A stretch of DNA of 64,000 nt from Opisthocomus hoazin. Lineage: Eukaryota; Chordata; Aves; Opisthocomiformes; Opisthocomidae. A program made the translations under genes and the position numbers. Location of the stretch: positions 19,384,417 through 19,448,416 of the forward strand of contig NC_134415.1 of assembly GCF_030867145.1 (NCBI RefSeq), written 5' to 3'. Shown one piece after another: positions 1 through 12,345 of this stretch; positions within the stretch are counted from its first letter, which is position 1, and each line of letters starts with the position of its first letter. Under the pieces are notes generated by a model. It was not told the DNA's origin, searched no databases, and worked only from the letters and a program-made list of their open reading frames with translations.

Positions 1-850
1 CGTTGACAGGTGGACCTATCCAATGATCTGTAAAATCAGCAGTTCTGTCTCACCGCTCTTTGTGTTTATAACCAGTTTCTCTTTCCAGAGTCGAGGCAAC
101 ATGCCTTCCTCTTCCCACCACTGCAACACGCTGCCTCCATCCAAACATGAGCTGTTTGGTGGAAACAGTTTCTGTTGATGTCTTGATATCTCACACAGTT
201 GTCATTCTCCAGTGTGTTTAGCTTGTGGCTTTCTGGGGTTTTTGCTTTCTTCTTTTCCTCCTTCTGCAGGATTGCAGCCTTTCTGCCTGTCAATTTAGCT
301 AGCTATGCCCCAAGTGCAAAGCTGTTTGTGACTATAATAATGACTGTGGTTTGTATAGACACATCCAAACTAACTTTAAGCTCACTAGGTTAGGTACTGC
401 TAGTATGGTAAGTGCTGCCACACCAAGGTCGCTGCAAGCCTGGTCCCATAAGCTGGGTAATTACCTGTGCCAGCATCACCTGTAGGCTGTCATTTGGCAC
501 AGCTACTTTGCTGGCACGATCCTATTGTCAAATCAGTGCAAAACGGCAGCAGCGTAGACAGATGTCAGGTGTCCTCTTTGCTCCAGGGTGGTAGTACTTT
601 GTGAGGCAAACGTATGATGCTACTCACTCCTCATCTCTCCTGCTCTCTGCTTGCCTGTGCAGAAGGGAAGCCCAGAGTGGTCGCCTGTTAACTCTTGGCA
701 CAGATGATGGCCTTGTGGATAAGCTCATGCTCTCTTTTTTTTTTTTTTTCCCTAAACTGTACTGACGCATCTTTGCTGCTTCTTGGCAGTGTACCTCGTG
801 ATCTGGCATCTTGGTTAGTTAATCCTAAAGCTCTGTGTCTTTCTCCACAG
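1..850 (+). other. DAAM2: DAAM2 last intron (3' part)
   Basis: This is non-coding sequence ahead of the terminal DAAM2 exon. It ends in a polypyrimidine stretch and the acceptor TTTCTCCACAG at 840-850. The preceding DAAM2 exon, expected to end in the Arg/Glu-rich segment before the LKEQ residues, was not found in any frame, so it should lie to the left of the window. A poly-T tract lies at about 735-750. Open frames here have no recognisable similarity. Confidence 0.7.
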
Positions 851-1066
851 CTAAAAGAGCAGAGGGAAAAAGAGAGGCGGCAAAAGAAGGCAAAAGCTGG
901 AAACATCTCTGAAGAGAGTGGGGAGTTTGATGACCTGGTATCAGCATTAAGGTCGGGTGAAGTCTTTGATAAAGACTTATCCAAGCTCAAGCGTAACCGC
1001 AAGCGTTCAGGGAACCAAGGCTTAGAGACAAGCCGGGAGCGGGTGGTGACAAAGCTAAATTATTAA
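851..1066 (+). CDS. DAAM2: DAAM2 terminal coding exon (C-terminus of the formin)
   Basis: This exon encodes the last 71 residues of a Dishevelled-associated activator of morphogenesis, a formin that nucleates linear actin filaments downstream of Wnt/planar-cell-polarity signalling. It is the end of the FH2 region and the autoregulatory tail. The exon opens in phase 0 after the acceptor at 849-850 and ends at TAA 1064-1066. The charged [13 protein letters not shown] stretch leads into the highly conserved core [20 protein letters not shown], the formin DAD-type segment that binds the N-terminal inhibitory domain, followed by a basic KLKRNRKR cluster. The final residues KLNY and the SGNQGLE stretch fit DAAM2 better than DAAM1, from memory of both families. 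A tail-to-tail MOCS1 neighbour is also the mammalian DAAM2 arrangement. Only this exon is in the window. Confidence 0.93.
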   Translation, partial: LKEQREKERRQKKAKAGNISEESGEFDDLVSALRSGEVFDKDLSKLKRNRKRSGNQGLETSRERVVTKLNY

Positions 1067-4000
1067 CTACAAAAGGAAGAAAAATCATCAACCAAAAGAA
1101 GGTGATGAAAAAGTGCAAAACAAGGAAGACGAATGTGTGCGATGGCGCCTTGCTGACAGCTGCCCTAAAGGATTTCTTTGGTCTGTGGCTAGAGACGTTA
1201 CCTTTCCATGATCGTCTCTCCTCCCATCCCTTCTCTGTGCTCCTAATTTGAAACATTATAAAAGTGCCTCTGTGGGAGCCAGCAGGGCCTGTGACTGGGC
1301 CATGCAGAGCTGACAGATTTGCTTCTGGGAGTTTATTGTGTCATCAAAGGCCTCATGGTGATGATAGAAAGTACTGGGGCCTTGCAGACTGCCTCACAGC
1401 TGGAGAAAGATAATTTTCTGTGTGCCAAAGCAAAAACTAGTTATGATCTCCATCTTGCTGATAATAAGCAAGACTAATTTCACAGCAGCTTTGTAAACAC
1501 CTATCGCTTCTCCAAGATCTAGGCTGGCCTTCTGGGTCTTGTCAAGATGTGGTCCTCGAGGTTTCCAGTTCCCGCCCAGAACTGGATTTTATAAGCCATT
1601 AATTAGCACCTGAAAAATGCTTTTTATCTCATGTCCTGAGGTATTTTTGTGCGGCCTACACTGACCTAAGCAAGTGATACTCAGAAGGAAGCATCAGGTT
1701 CTGGAACAAATTGAAATTCAAGAATCAGGATCAACATAAAATACTTCACAAAAGTCTTTTGGATTCTGCTTTTCTAGAAGGAGATTTCTGGAGTTTGTTG
1801 GTGGTTGAGCCTCGAAGCTATGAAATATGTGTTCTAGGAAAGAAGCTCTGGCTGTTTTTTTTTTTTTTAAAACTAAGTCACTACCAGGCTGGCATTACAA
1901 GTAGAGGACTGTGGAGCCTGTTGTCATTGCTGGAGGGTGGGAGGGAAAGAGCAGAACGTTTCTTACCTGTTTGCGCAAGATTTCCTAGTGAAGCCCAATG
2001 GAAGTCAGGAGCTCCCTAGTATCATCTACAGGTCGCAAGTAGCAAAAAGCAAATGGGATCACTGGCTTCAAGAAATGAGATTTCTTTTCCACTTGATGCC
2101 AGCTGTGATTGCTGTTGGAATGAACTGGTCTTTCTGTCTAACAGGCTGACCTTCACTGCACACACCCCACACCTACCTACCTAGGGGAATCATGTAACTC
2201 AGTAAGATGTGAAGGTGTTGAAGGAGAGCCTTGGAGCCCACAGCCTTTTTCATTTTGAAGGGATCACTTGGGATGAACCAACGGAGGGTCCCATGATGAA
2301 AACTGAGAATTTTTCCAGGAGGACACAGAATTGTGTATGCCGAGAAGGCTTTGGAAATGAGTTGATTCAGAAGAAATTAAAAAAAAAATTGTATTTAAGG
2401 TACGAAGTACACAACGAAAAAGCAAACAACTCCAAGAAGAGGCCTGAATTCTGTGTGTCTTCATGGCTCTAGGAAAGGGATGGGATTGTGTGGGCTGTGA
2501 CGGGCCTTTTTTTTTTTTTGATCTTGTCTTCCTTTTTTATTATCTTCCTTGGAGAAGAAAAAGAGTAAAAGAAAGAAATGGTGAGGGATTATTCCTCCTA
2601 GACAAGAAGAAAAGAGAGAACATTTGAGAAGAGGGACCCACCATCTACAAACTATGCATCAATAGTCAACAGCACAAAAAGTCAAGGAATCCCAGGGAAG
2701 TGAAGAGAGCTCTATTTGTCACTTTAATAATTTGGTTTGATTTTTCTCTGAATGTCACTTAACCTTTGGCTCTGCACCGAGCCTGCAGAATAGAGCTTCC
2801 TTTGCCGTGCACACTGCCTGATCAGTATTACACACTACCGATAATGGAGAAGCAAACTGTGGTGGTTTTCTGAACACTTTGAGAGTAAAATAGTTATGTA
2901 AACTATGGGAAGAAGCAAAAAAGTGAGAATTGTTAAACTCTAATGTTTCACTGTTCACTGAATTTTGAGTCTCCCACCCCAGTATTTTCCTATTTACAAC
3001 ATTCCAGACTGCCGCGCCTCTGTATAATACTCATCGTAAAGAGCTGGTATCTTACAAGAGCTGGGTGCATTCTCCTCCCTTACTATCCCGCTCCCCTCCT
3101 GGGATTAGCTATTAACAGCAATGCCCATTGCAGTGGACACAAGCACCTTGTAGAACAAAGACTGTATTTCATAACGGTTTTTGAAAGTTTAAGAAAAACT
3201 CTCACTTTTTTAAGCATTTTTATTTTAAATTACAAAATTAATTTTTAGAAATATCTCTTGTAAATTATATTAACAAGCTACTTGCTGCTCCCTGAAGTAG
3301 ACATGCTATGTCCCACTCCTGTTTGTTTGTCTTGTTTTAAAGCATGCCATATAACCTATGCCATGTAAGCCATTTGAGAGGTGGTAATATGTGCCAAATT
3401 GGTATACGGTGGAGATTAGATTTGAGTAATCCCTGAATTCCAAAGACGATGCTTTTAGGGATTAGAACATTGTAGTTTTTTTTCCCCTCTGTTCTCCCTG
3501 GGCTTAGGACTCACTCAGAAATTCAGGTGTAGTGCCAAGGTCAGCCCTGGTGCAAGATGATCTGACTCGTGGCTCTGTCCAATTTACGGCTGCTTGCTTG
3601 CTCCCCAGGTACTTGTTTGATAAGACAGACTGTCAGTGTGGTAGTGCTGTCAGAGAAGAAACACCTCAGGACAAACCCCTTGAATATAAATACAGCATTC
3701 CCCCTGCCCTGGTATTTGTCAAACCAGCTTTGTGCTGTGCTTTTTGAAACTGAAGTCACTTTGCCAGGCCACAAATGTAGCAGAAGCAGAGAGTGATAAG
3801 CCCTCTGTCCATTTGTGTACACAGTTCAACCCTGATTTAAAGAGATCTTATATGATGGTACACGGTACTCTGGCTATGCTCATTAGAGAGCTGCTGTGGT
3901 TTTGCCACCTCCTTGACTCATACACAAATAATAAGAGATTGTGCAACTCCTATAAATCAGCTGTGGGATACTTACTGGGACTGATAGAAAGCTTGGAGTC

Positions 4001-6237
4001 GTGCCTCTGACTCACTGCAGCTCAACTTTCTCAGCACTCCGGTGCCCCAAAATCTTGTTTTGAATCTGTGATGGTGGCTGAAGGCTTTGATCAGCATGCT
4101 GGGCAATCCCCCATGGCTCTGATCCATGGTGAATGTTCGTAAAGAGGGTTTTGGAAAAGTTCAGTTATGCACTGAGGCAAGCAGTGATTTCACAGAAGTG
4201 GTGACAAGTGGAGAGGCCCGTTAATAGATCTGCTGTATGAGATGAGGCTGACCACACAGAAGATAAGCAAAAAAGTTGGCTCTGCTCTAGGGCCTGGTGT
4301 CAGATTCTTGCTGATGCCAAGTTTGTCCTTGTTTGTCATCTCTTGGGTACTGCATGTATGCTCTGTTCTTCATCAGCAGTTGTGGTAGAGCTGCTGAGCG
4401 CTGGAAGAGAAAGGAAAATCTTATTCCTTGTTCTCTAGTGCTAGCAGAGCCTGAGCGGGTACAGCAAGCAGTCATGAGGTATAACACTGAGGCATAACCT
4501 CTTGATCGCAGTGAGAGCTGGAGAAGAGCTAGGGTCTGCTGTTGTCCTTGCACCTGTGCCTAGCACCAACATTTTAAGTGAAATCACTCTGTCTTTGGGA
4601 ATAAGTAGAGGAGGAAGAGATGGGAGAAAGGAGGGTGTAATCGAGGGCTTGTTCTGCTTCCTGCAGAAACGTAGTCATTGCTAACTTTATGATGAAGTTC
4701 TTCACACCTAGAACAGGAGGTACTTTCTCACTCTCCAGACCTTGTCCCTAGAGGTCTAGCGCTCACTCGCTTACCTCTGTGTCTCTGTGTTGTTCTTAAG
4801 CAGGTTGTGTTAGGATGACCCCAGAAGAGACTGAAGAACTCTCTCCCTCTCCCACTCCCTTTGATCTGGGTCACTCTTTTCAGTTGGTCATAAGTCTCTG
4901 GAAATGGTACAAGGTAAAATGACTTCAAGGCATCAAGGCCCTTCCGTGCCCCGCAGCACAGCTATTGTCCGGGCATTGGTTCCCTGCAAGAGCAGATGTA
5001 GGACTGGTGTTCAGGGCTGAGAGACTCCCCTCTAGGGAGACGACCTGGGCATCCTTCAGAAGCATTTCTGTAATGTGTTCACAGTGTCTGAGGAAGGGAA
5101 AAGAATTGCGAGGGGCTCTGGTGGGAGACTATGGGGCGGGTGTTTCCGTAATGGTCAGCCCCATTGGCTGAATCTTTCCTCATCTTTAGGAAAGCTCATG
5201 CCCTCAGCTGGGTTGCATGGGAGAAGTTCGAGTCAGGAGTTTCCATGAGGGAAAAGGAGATCAGTTGTACAGTTGATGATGTACATGATATATGCAGTTT
5301 CGTTTCTGGGTTGGTTGTTTTGGGGTTTTTTGTTTGTTTGTTTATTTGGGGGTTAAATGATTTTTTTTAAAAAAATGTTTTAGGAATCTCTAAGGGGAAC
5401 CTGTAAATCTGACACCTCTATTTATTTTGCCTTATTTTAGTTTGCTGTGTTTGTATGTATACACTGCGTTACTGCAAAGACTATTGAGACCGTGCCAGGG
5501 CATTACACCAGCTAGACAGCTGGCTTGGCTATTGTGCAGCAAGCTGAGCTAGGAAAAGGGATGCGTGCAAGCAGTCTTGGTGTGGGACGGGAAGGAAGAA
5601 AAAACGTTCCTTTTGCTTTTGTCATAATCACTCTGGTCCTGGGAAAGCAAAGCATGGGTTTTAAAGCATGTGGTAAACCGATGCAGGTTGGTAATTTTAG
5701 AGCACTTTCTATAAGACCTGTTTATTTCTGATCACGAATCACAGTGGGAAGATTGAGAAGAGTTAAGCTGCACAGTTGCTTGCTGAAACTTCACCCTTCC
5801 ACACAAATTCTGGCCATAATGCCAGAGAAGTTTGTGTAGATGGGCAAAAGTGGTTCATGCCTTATAACTTCTCACCAGTCAACACGCTGGTGGGACAAAC
5901 TGGGACAGTTCTCCTTCCTCAGAGCTAATATTGCTTCCTATCTTCAAGACTAAGGAAGCAGAATGTCCTCTAATTCCCCTCTCTCCTCCTTCATCCCACC
6001 TCCCCGGATTTATCCGGGATAAACAAAATCTTTTACTGGTTGGTTTTCTACCCGTGGAGTCTCTAGCAATCACCAGGTGTTTGGCCATGGCTCCTTGGCT
6101 TCTGTACTTGACACAGGACATTTCTGGTTGCCTACCCTCCAAACAGGTAGCCTCCATTGGCTACCTTAGCTTATGTTATGAAAGTTGAAGAGGTCAACCT
6201 GAGTAACACAATCTGGCCACTGAAAATACAGAATTTA

Positions 6238-6241
6238 TGTA

Positions 6242-6275
<34 letters not shown>
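6238..6275. repeat. (TG)n(TA)n dinucleotide microsatellite
   Basis: A short TG-repeat tract passes directly into about ten TA dinucleotides. It is a simple repeat and probably length-polymorphic. It falls in the presumed DAAM2 3' UTR. Confidence 0.9.
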
Positions 6276-7059
6276 AAAGCTATCTACTACTCTAAGTAGT
6301 AGTTTTGATGACCAGAATCCCCTGAAGTTGGCCAGATTTTGCTCACTGTGCCTGCTGAGAAGGTTGCCATTAGTCCAGCATGGTGTTTTGGCACCTCGTT
6401 TCAGGAGGGAGTCAGGATTCTTAACAGATCTTCCAAACCAGAGTCTGCTGTTACTGGTGATAATGTAGAATAGATCCAGTGCAACTGATACGAATTGCTC
6501 TGGGTTTGTATCAGCAGAATTCAAAGCAGCATCTGGATCAACACTTCCTTTTAGGCAGTTTTGGCTGTTTACAAGATGTTCCACAGAGCTCATGAAGGGC
6601 TTGGTCCTTTCAGCTGTCCCCCACTAGGAGCTCTCACCCAAGTGATCTAGAAAAACCTCTGTGAGAAGCCATTTCCCTCCTTCCCGCTTGCCCTGAAACA
6701 GGCTCTTTAAAAACCTTTGCTGTTTTTAGGAGAATTGCGAGGGGATGTCAGGTACCTGAGCCACTCTGGGCTCAACACCTCCCTCCAAACCATCCCTGTC
6801 TTCAGCCATTCTCCTCCCCTGCAAGCCTGCTCAGCTCGAAACTTGCAGATCACTTTGAGAGGTGGCCCTGCCCGCCAAGCTAGAAAGTAGAGTGCTGCTT
6901 ACTGAAGTGGGAGGTTGTGTGCTGCTGTAATGCCTTGGCGTATCCTCATTTCTTAGTCAGTTTAAGACTATAAGTGAATTAAATGTACAAATCCTGTAGT
7001 GTCCTTTTTATCTGTATCTTTTTGTAAGAATATACTGTAATACTAAAAAGCAAAAAAAA

Positions 7060-7065
7060 ATTAAA
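7060..7065 (+). terminator. DAAM2: Candidate DAAM2 poly(A) signal ATTAAA
   Basis: ATTAAA lies in an A-rich stretch. About 35-60 bases further on is a G/T-rich element (7,101-7,120, with TTGTAGTTGTG). That spacing is typical of a vertebrate cleavage and polyadenylation site, and cleavage would fall near 7,080-7,085. This is inferred from motifs only. Confidence 0.45.
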
Positions 7066-7085
7066 GATATATTGCCCCCACTGCA

Positions 7086-10000
7086 TCTCGGTACATTTCT
7101 TTGTAGTTGTGTTTTCTGTGCATTTTGCTGGAAAGTCTTAGAGGTGAGTTGGAGTCTGGGTGCACTCTTTTGCTAAGCTCTGGGTCTTTCTCTTTGGCCA
7201 AGAGCATGCAGCTCTTTAGGTGACACAGTCACTGCAGAGCTGGTGACAAACTTCGCAGGTTGTTCTGAGGGAACAAGCGACATGGTGGAGCACAAGCACA
7301 TCCTCTCCACACCTTGGTAAAGAGCTAATCAGGAAGCCACAAGGTTACCATGTCAAACGGTCCTCTTAAAAAAAAAAACGTGTCAAGCACTCTTTCCTTG
7401 CTCTTTCAGAACAAGGTAGGGAACACAGGACTTCACTTAAAGGGGAAAAAAAATGAAGACAGTCCTGCTATCTCAGAGTCATAATCCACGTCTGGACAGA
7501 ACTAGTCCAAGAGAGGAAGGGAGTGCGGGGCTGTGGCACTGGCCGTAAGCTCCCTGACCAAACCGAGCAACGTCCTGAGAGCAAGAGCCTGGCTCAGAGG
7601 AGGAGGGGGCAGAAGAAGATTACTTCAAAGGAAGGAGTTAAATAAGGCCAGCTGAAAAGAAGCCAGGAAAGCCAACATCAGGAGTGGAGCCTCCAGGGAT
7701 GTGGGAGGGGAGAGAAGCTTTGACACAGAACAGCAGGGCGAGCAGGAGGCACACAACGGCTCGGGCTAATTTGTGGCTGAATCGAGGGGCATGCTGAGGA
7801 ATTCCTTGGAGCTCAGGGGCACAACCTTGTTTTCATCTTCGACGCAATGTGTGCAGCACATGGATGTCCCTGTCTCTGTTAACAGAAATAGCCTGCTAAC
7901 AAAATTCATCCTTAAGCCACAACTTTTATGTTCATCTTCCGCCCATCAAAGGGCAACGTTTTAACCGTGAGCTCCTGAGAAGCTCATGCCTAGCTTCGAG
8001 TGGGAGCTTTGCTGGCTGTGTAGCACTTTCCTGCAGTACCTGAGCTCCCAGGGACCCCAAACAAAGCTCCAGCTGTTGGTTCTGGCTCTCAGGTGCGAAG
8101 GGCCGTGGCAACAAGCAAAAGCAATCAGGGGAAAACTGCTTACACAGACTGGGGACCAGCAGGCAGCAGATGGGAGTTTTGACTGCTTGGTGTACGTTTG
8201 TTAAAAGGGCTTTTAGTTTTTCAGTTTTGATCTGTTTGGTTCAGACTTGGCTATGAGCCTGGCTACAAGGTGCTTGCTTTAGAGATGCAAGGGCAGAGAC
8301 AAAGGGATGTTTGTGAAATCCATGCAGCACATCGGTGGCAGAGGCAGGATGAAAATGCAGGGGCATCCCTGCCTTCTCTAGCAGCTGGGTTTTAGTAGGG
8401 CAGGCCAAACCATTGCTTTTCCTTTTGCTAGAGGCAAAACCCAGTGGCATTTGAATTCTGTCTGCTTTGAACAGCCAGAGAGGTATCCTGCCAGAATCCT
8501 AGCAAGAAGATTTTTCTTTCTTCAATGTTTTGACCGGGGTTGGAACACGCAGCGAGGGGCTGGTGTTCTGCCCTGCCAGATGGGTCCAGCACAGAAGCCT
8601 CCTTCTGTCTTCCTGTTTGACATCTTCCCCACGGTCACGGAACTCCCTGCCCTTGTTATCACTGCACAGAAACAAGGTAAGTGCCTCGAGGCTTTTTCTG
8701 AGTAAAACTAGCATAGAGGTTTAGCTGGCTTGAATGACTGGGAGTGAGGAGGAAGGTAAGGGGAGCTCTTTGCTCTTGCTGGGAAGGGCTGAGGAGTTGT
8801 TACTCATTGGTTACCCTTTCTTTAACCTTTGGCTTCTGTTTAAACAAAGATGACTTTTACCTCTGCCATAGCAGACATGGAGCTTTCTGGGAGAAATCTG
8901 TTTGGCCCTTGGGGAACAGAATTCCACTGCTAGAAGAAAAAAGAAAAATTAAAGGCTTTTTTTTTCCCCCCCTCAAAGACCAAAACTTTCATTTTCAATG
9001 TTGTTGTGCTAGATTTTGGTTTTTTGTTTCATATTTCCGTAGGTAATGGACTTCTTGCTGTTTTCTCTAAGACATAGCTGCTGTTTATCTCTACTTTGGT
9101 CAGACTCTCATCAGGAGGTTAGTTCCTTCTTTCCTTTTTTTTTCCTTCTTCCTTTTTCTTTTTGTCCCTCCAGTCCTATCCCTAACCCTCCCCCCTCCCC
9201 GCCCCAGTCTCAGCATAGATTACTTAGAGAAGATGCACGTGATGCTGCTTGAGGAGCCATGTAACTCTGCTATAATGTGGGTTTTTACCTGTTTTCGGAG
9301 GTCTGCTGGTTCTGTATGAGCAACAGATTGGCAGACTGAATTTTCATACAAAATAATGATGTAAAAATGCATTAAGAAAGCAAAATGCCTTGCTCATATG
9401 TGCCTTAGAGAAATAAACTGGGTTACGATGTCAGTTTGGGGTAGCTAGTTTTAATCCTTTTGTTTGTTTCCTGCCAAGGTTTGTTTCTGCTGCTTTAAAA
9501 AAAAACAAAAACAAAAGTGTCTTTGAAAGGAAATGCAACTAGGATTCTTCCAAAGGGTTAACATTTGCTTTTTAGGGACAAGGATTTGCCCTCTTCCTTC
9601 CTATGCTTAATTAATGAGGAGGAGTTGTCTGGCTAAAAAAGCCTTTCCAGCCACGATCAAAGCACGAAAAATGTCATGAATTTATTGAGGAGTTCCAGCT
9701 CATTTTGTGCCTCTGGGCCACGGGTGGGAGTGGGAGCTGTAGGCAGCTCCCAGTGCTTGGGCTAAGGAAACCCGCTGTGGGGTGGGAAGGTCTGGGGTTT
9801 CCCACTGTGTGTGGTCACCTGGGGCAAGGAAAGGGGTCCCAGACACCCCCAGCACCTGGCCTGCCTGGGGGAACGGGGCACCCCAGAGCCTGGTCTCAGC
9901 CCTCGCCTCTGCAGTCCCGTCCTCAGGCGAGCTGCTGCCAGCTCTCTTGACCAGGGCTGCCTGGGTGTCTCCGTAGGGCTGGAGCTCAGAAGATGCTTGG

Positions 10001-11967
10001 GTAAATGTGAATCATTTGCTGGCATGTGCCCTCCTTTGTGTGCCCCACATACCAGTCTCTTCCATGAGATGCTGTGTGGTAGCTGCCAATATCTGTAGAC
10101 TACCTTCTTTTTTGTTTTGTTTTTTTCTTTTTTCTTTCTTTTTAAATGGTGGAATTTAAAATGAGTAATTAATTGTGCTGCTGCCTCTCTCCCTCCAAGC
10201 CAACATTTCTTCCATCTTCGTGTGAGCTGGAGGGTTTGCGCTGAGCAGGAGACTTGCCTTGGGAGAGCTGCTGCATCTTTCCTACCGTGACAACACTGAA
10301 CCCTGGGTCTCCAGAGGGGTCTGAAATGCTGTGATTAATTTAATGTGGGAACTCGGGAAGTGTTCTTTGAGCACCTTGTTTTAGATGTGGGGAACAGTGG
10401 TGGTGAGCCAATTCCTTGCAGGGCTCATGAAAAGCGAACATGTCTCTAATTACATTAGCTAAAAAAATAACAGCCAGAAAATGGGGAGGGGGAAGGAAGG
10501 GGGAATCGGGATAAGGACTTAATAATTTATTGCACAGTGTGAGATGTGGAAAAAGGCTTTTGTCTGGCTGAAACGTCTGTGACCAGTAGTGGTTAGGTCT
10601 GTTGTGTTACAGCAAACCTTTGCAGTCCTCTCCGCTCTTGGAGATACCATGGAAATGGCTGTTCAGAGCAGTTGCACCAACTGCTGAGGCAGCTGCAACC
10701 CAGGGAGAGCGCAAGCAGCCACGCAGAGGCTGTAGGGACCTGGGGAGCAGAGCACAAGTCAGCCCTGGAGACCGCTCCCCAAGGGGCGGGCAGGGAAGGG
10801 GAGTGCCTGTGAACTCTGCAAAGTGGCTGCCTGTCCCTGTGGAGAGCATGAGGGCTCCCTCCTCTCTGCTTTCCTTGGGGAGGCTGTAAAAGATCAGGGC
10901 GAGCTGTGATTGTCAGCTTTCTTGAGCTACTAATAGGGTCTTGTGCCTGAGGGACCTGGGAAATGGGGATACTTGCTACTCGTCTATTTTGTAAGTAAAG
11001 GATCTGCCTTGCCAGTAGCTCTGCAGGGGCAAAGCTCGTGGTTGTCATTCTCTAAAATGTCAGGTGTATTGTAAGAATTGGCTTGGAAGCCCCAGGAGAT
11101 GCTACCTGAGTACTTACTTGCCTGTGGTGAACCCGCAGCTCGTGCTCTGATTATCATACTCTGCCCATGTTTGGCAATTTGTGGCTCCTGGAAAGCCAGT
11201 GGTCTGTAAATGTACCAGAAAGAGGTCTGTAGACAGTGGCTGAGGAAGGAAAAAGGTTCAAAAGCTTTTGTGCGCTCCACTGCCCACACAAGCTAGCAAA
11301 CTGAATACGAGGAAAATGAATGTCCCTCTACTTCAATGAAAAATATCTTGAGCTTTGGTTATGGCATTGTGGCAGTACTGCAAAACAACAAAGATCTCCC
11401 CCCTCAAGAAGTTTAGGTGGTCACTGGATTCAACAGACAAGACATGGTGCTCTGAAGCATCTCTTTGCTACTGCACCTTCCTGTGACTGAGCAGGCCTGA
11501 TGCAGGCTGTGCCTTGCTGGCTGTGGTTGGTGTGCTGTGGCCTTTGGGTGTGATGGGAACTGCCGTCTCAGCTGCTGCAGAGTCACGAGGTACTTCCAGG
11601 GGGAGAAGCAGGAATCAGCCCAGTGCTTGCCCACCCTTCGGCTCGCAGTAAGGTACTATAATAGGGCAAGAATTTCCTCAGGTAACACAGACTTTGTGTG
11701 CCCAGGCAAGTCTGGATCTGCTCTCACTTTGTAGAAGCAGCCGGTTAACCCCCAAAGGCAGATTTTTCTCCGGGTTGTCCACTCCAGGGTTTTCCTTCCT
11801 TTTGTGCTCCCAAACAGGACAACAACTCTTCAGTGCCATCCCCTGTTCTGCTGTAAACAACCATTTGCTTCTGCTCCTGGTTTGCTTCAACACCTGAACC
11901 CCGTTCACCTCCCTCTTGTGTCCCCACAGGTCCTTTTTGCCGCCGTGACCCTGTGCTTGCCTGCCTT
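7086..11967. other. Intergenic DNA between DAAM2 and MOCS1 (left part)
   Basis: No exon, RNA gene or mobile element was recognised. A pyrimidine-rich tract lies at about 9,125-9,210 and A-rich runs at about 7,369 and 9,497. The open frames are short, overlap on both strands and resemble no family I know. Confidence 0.5.
9412..9417 (+). terminator. Alternative downstream poly(A) signal AATAAA
   Basis: Canonical AATAAA is followed by a GT-rich stretch (AGTTTGGGGTAGC and TTTTGTTTGTTTCC). It could end a longer DAAM2 transcript or be a chance match. Confidence 0.25.
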
Positions 11968-12345
11968 CACAGAATCACAGAATGGTAGGGGTTGGAAGGG
12001 ACCTCTGTGGGTCATCTAGTCCAACCCTCCTGCTGAAGCAGGGTCACCTACAGCAGGCTGTAGAGGACCTTGTCCACACGGGTCTTGAATATCTCCAGAG
12101 AAGGAGACTCCACAACCTCCCTGGGCAGCCTGTGCCAGTGCTCCGTCACCCTCAGAGCGAAGAAGTTCTTATGTTCAGACGGAACTTCCTGTGCTTCAGT
12201 TTGTGCCCATTGCCCCTTGTCCTGTCGCTGGGCACTACTGAAAAGAGCTTGGCCCCATCCTCCTGACACCCACCCTTCAGATATTTGCAAGTATATATTA
12301 GGTCCCCTCGCAGCCTTCTCTTCTTCAGGCTGAACAAGCCCAGCT
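11968..12345 (-). mobile_element. CR1 LINE, 5'-truncated 3' fragment
   Basis: On the - strand this encodes the very end of CR1 ORF2 (…[19 protein letters not shown]…) and then the CR1 3' UTR. The + strand begins with two copies of the diagnostic 8-bp terminal repeat CACAGAAT (11,968-11,983). It is very similar to 59,204-59,585, but has lost six bases (two codons) near 12,170 and stops matching after 12,345. That is the usual 5' truncation of a CR1 insertion. Confidence 0.95.

Larger units (their letters stand above)
1067..7085 (+). other. DAAM2: Presumed DAAM2 3' UTR / downstream flank
   Basis: Downstream of the DAAM2 stop there is about 6 kb without any recognisable coding exon. No canonical AATAAA was noticed on the + strand between 1,067 and 7,000. 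A weaker ATTAAA inside an A-rich run near 2,375-2,390 lacks convincing context. The first well-formed poly(A) region is at 7,060, so a UTR of about 6 kb is inferred and not shown. A shorter transcript using a non-canonical signal is equally possible. The stretch contains T and A homopolymers (1,855-1,870 and 2,507-2,518), a GTTT-rich patch at about 5,318-5,345 and a TG/TA microsatellite. Confidence 0.4.

Noticed and set aside
199..393. Hydrophobic 64-codon frame in the DAAM2 intron
   Set aside because: It lies in intronic DNA, does not resemble the expected preceding DAAM2 exon, and has no splice-site support.
2375..2392. ATTAAA in an A-run as DAAM2 poly(A) signal
   Set aside because: No clear G/T-rich downstream element follows; it looks like part of an A-rich stretch.
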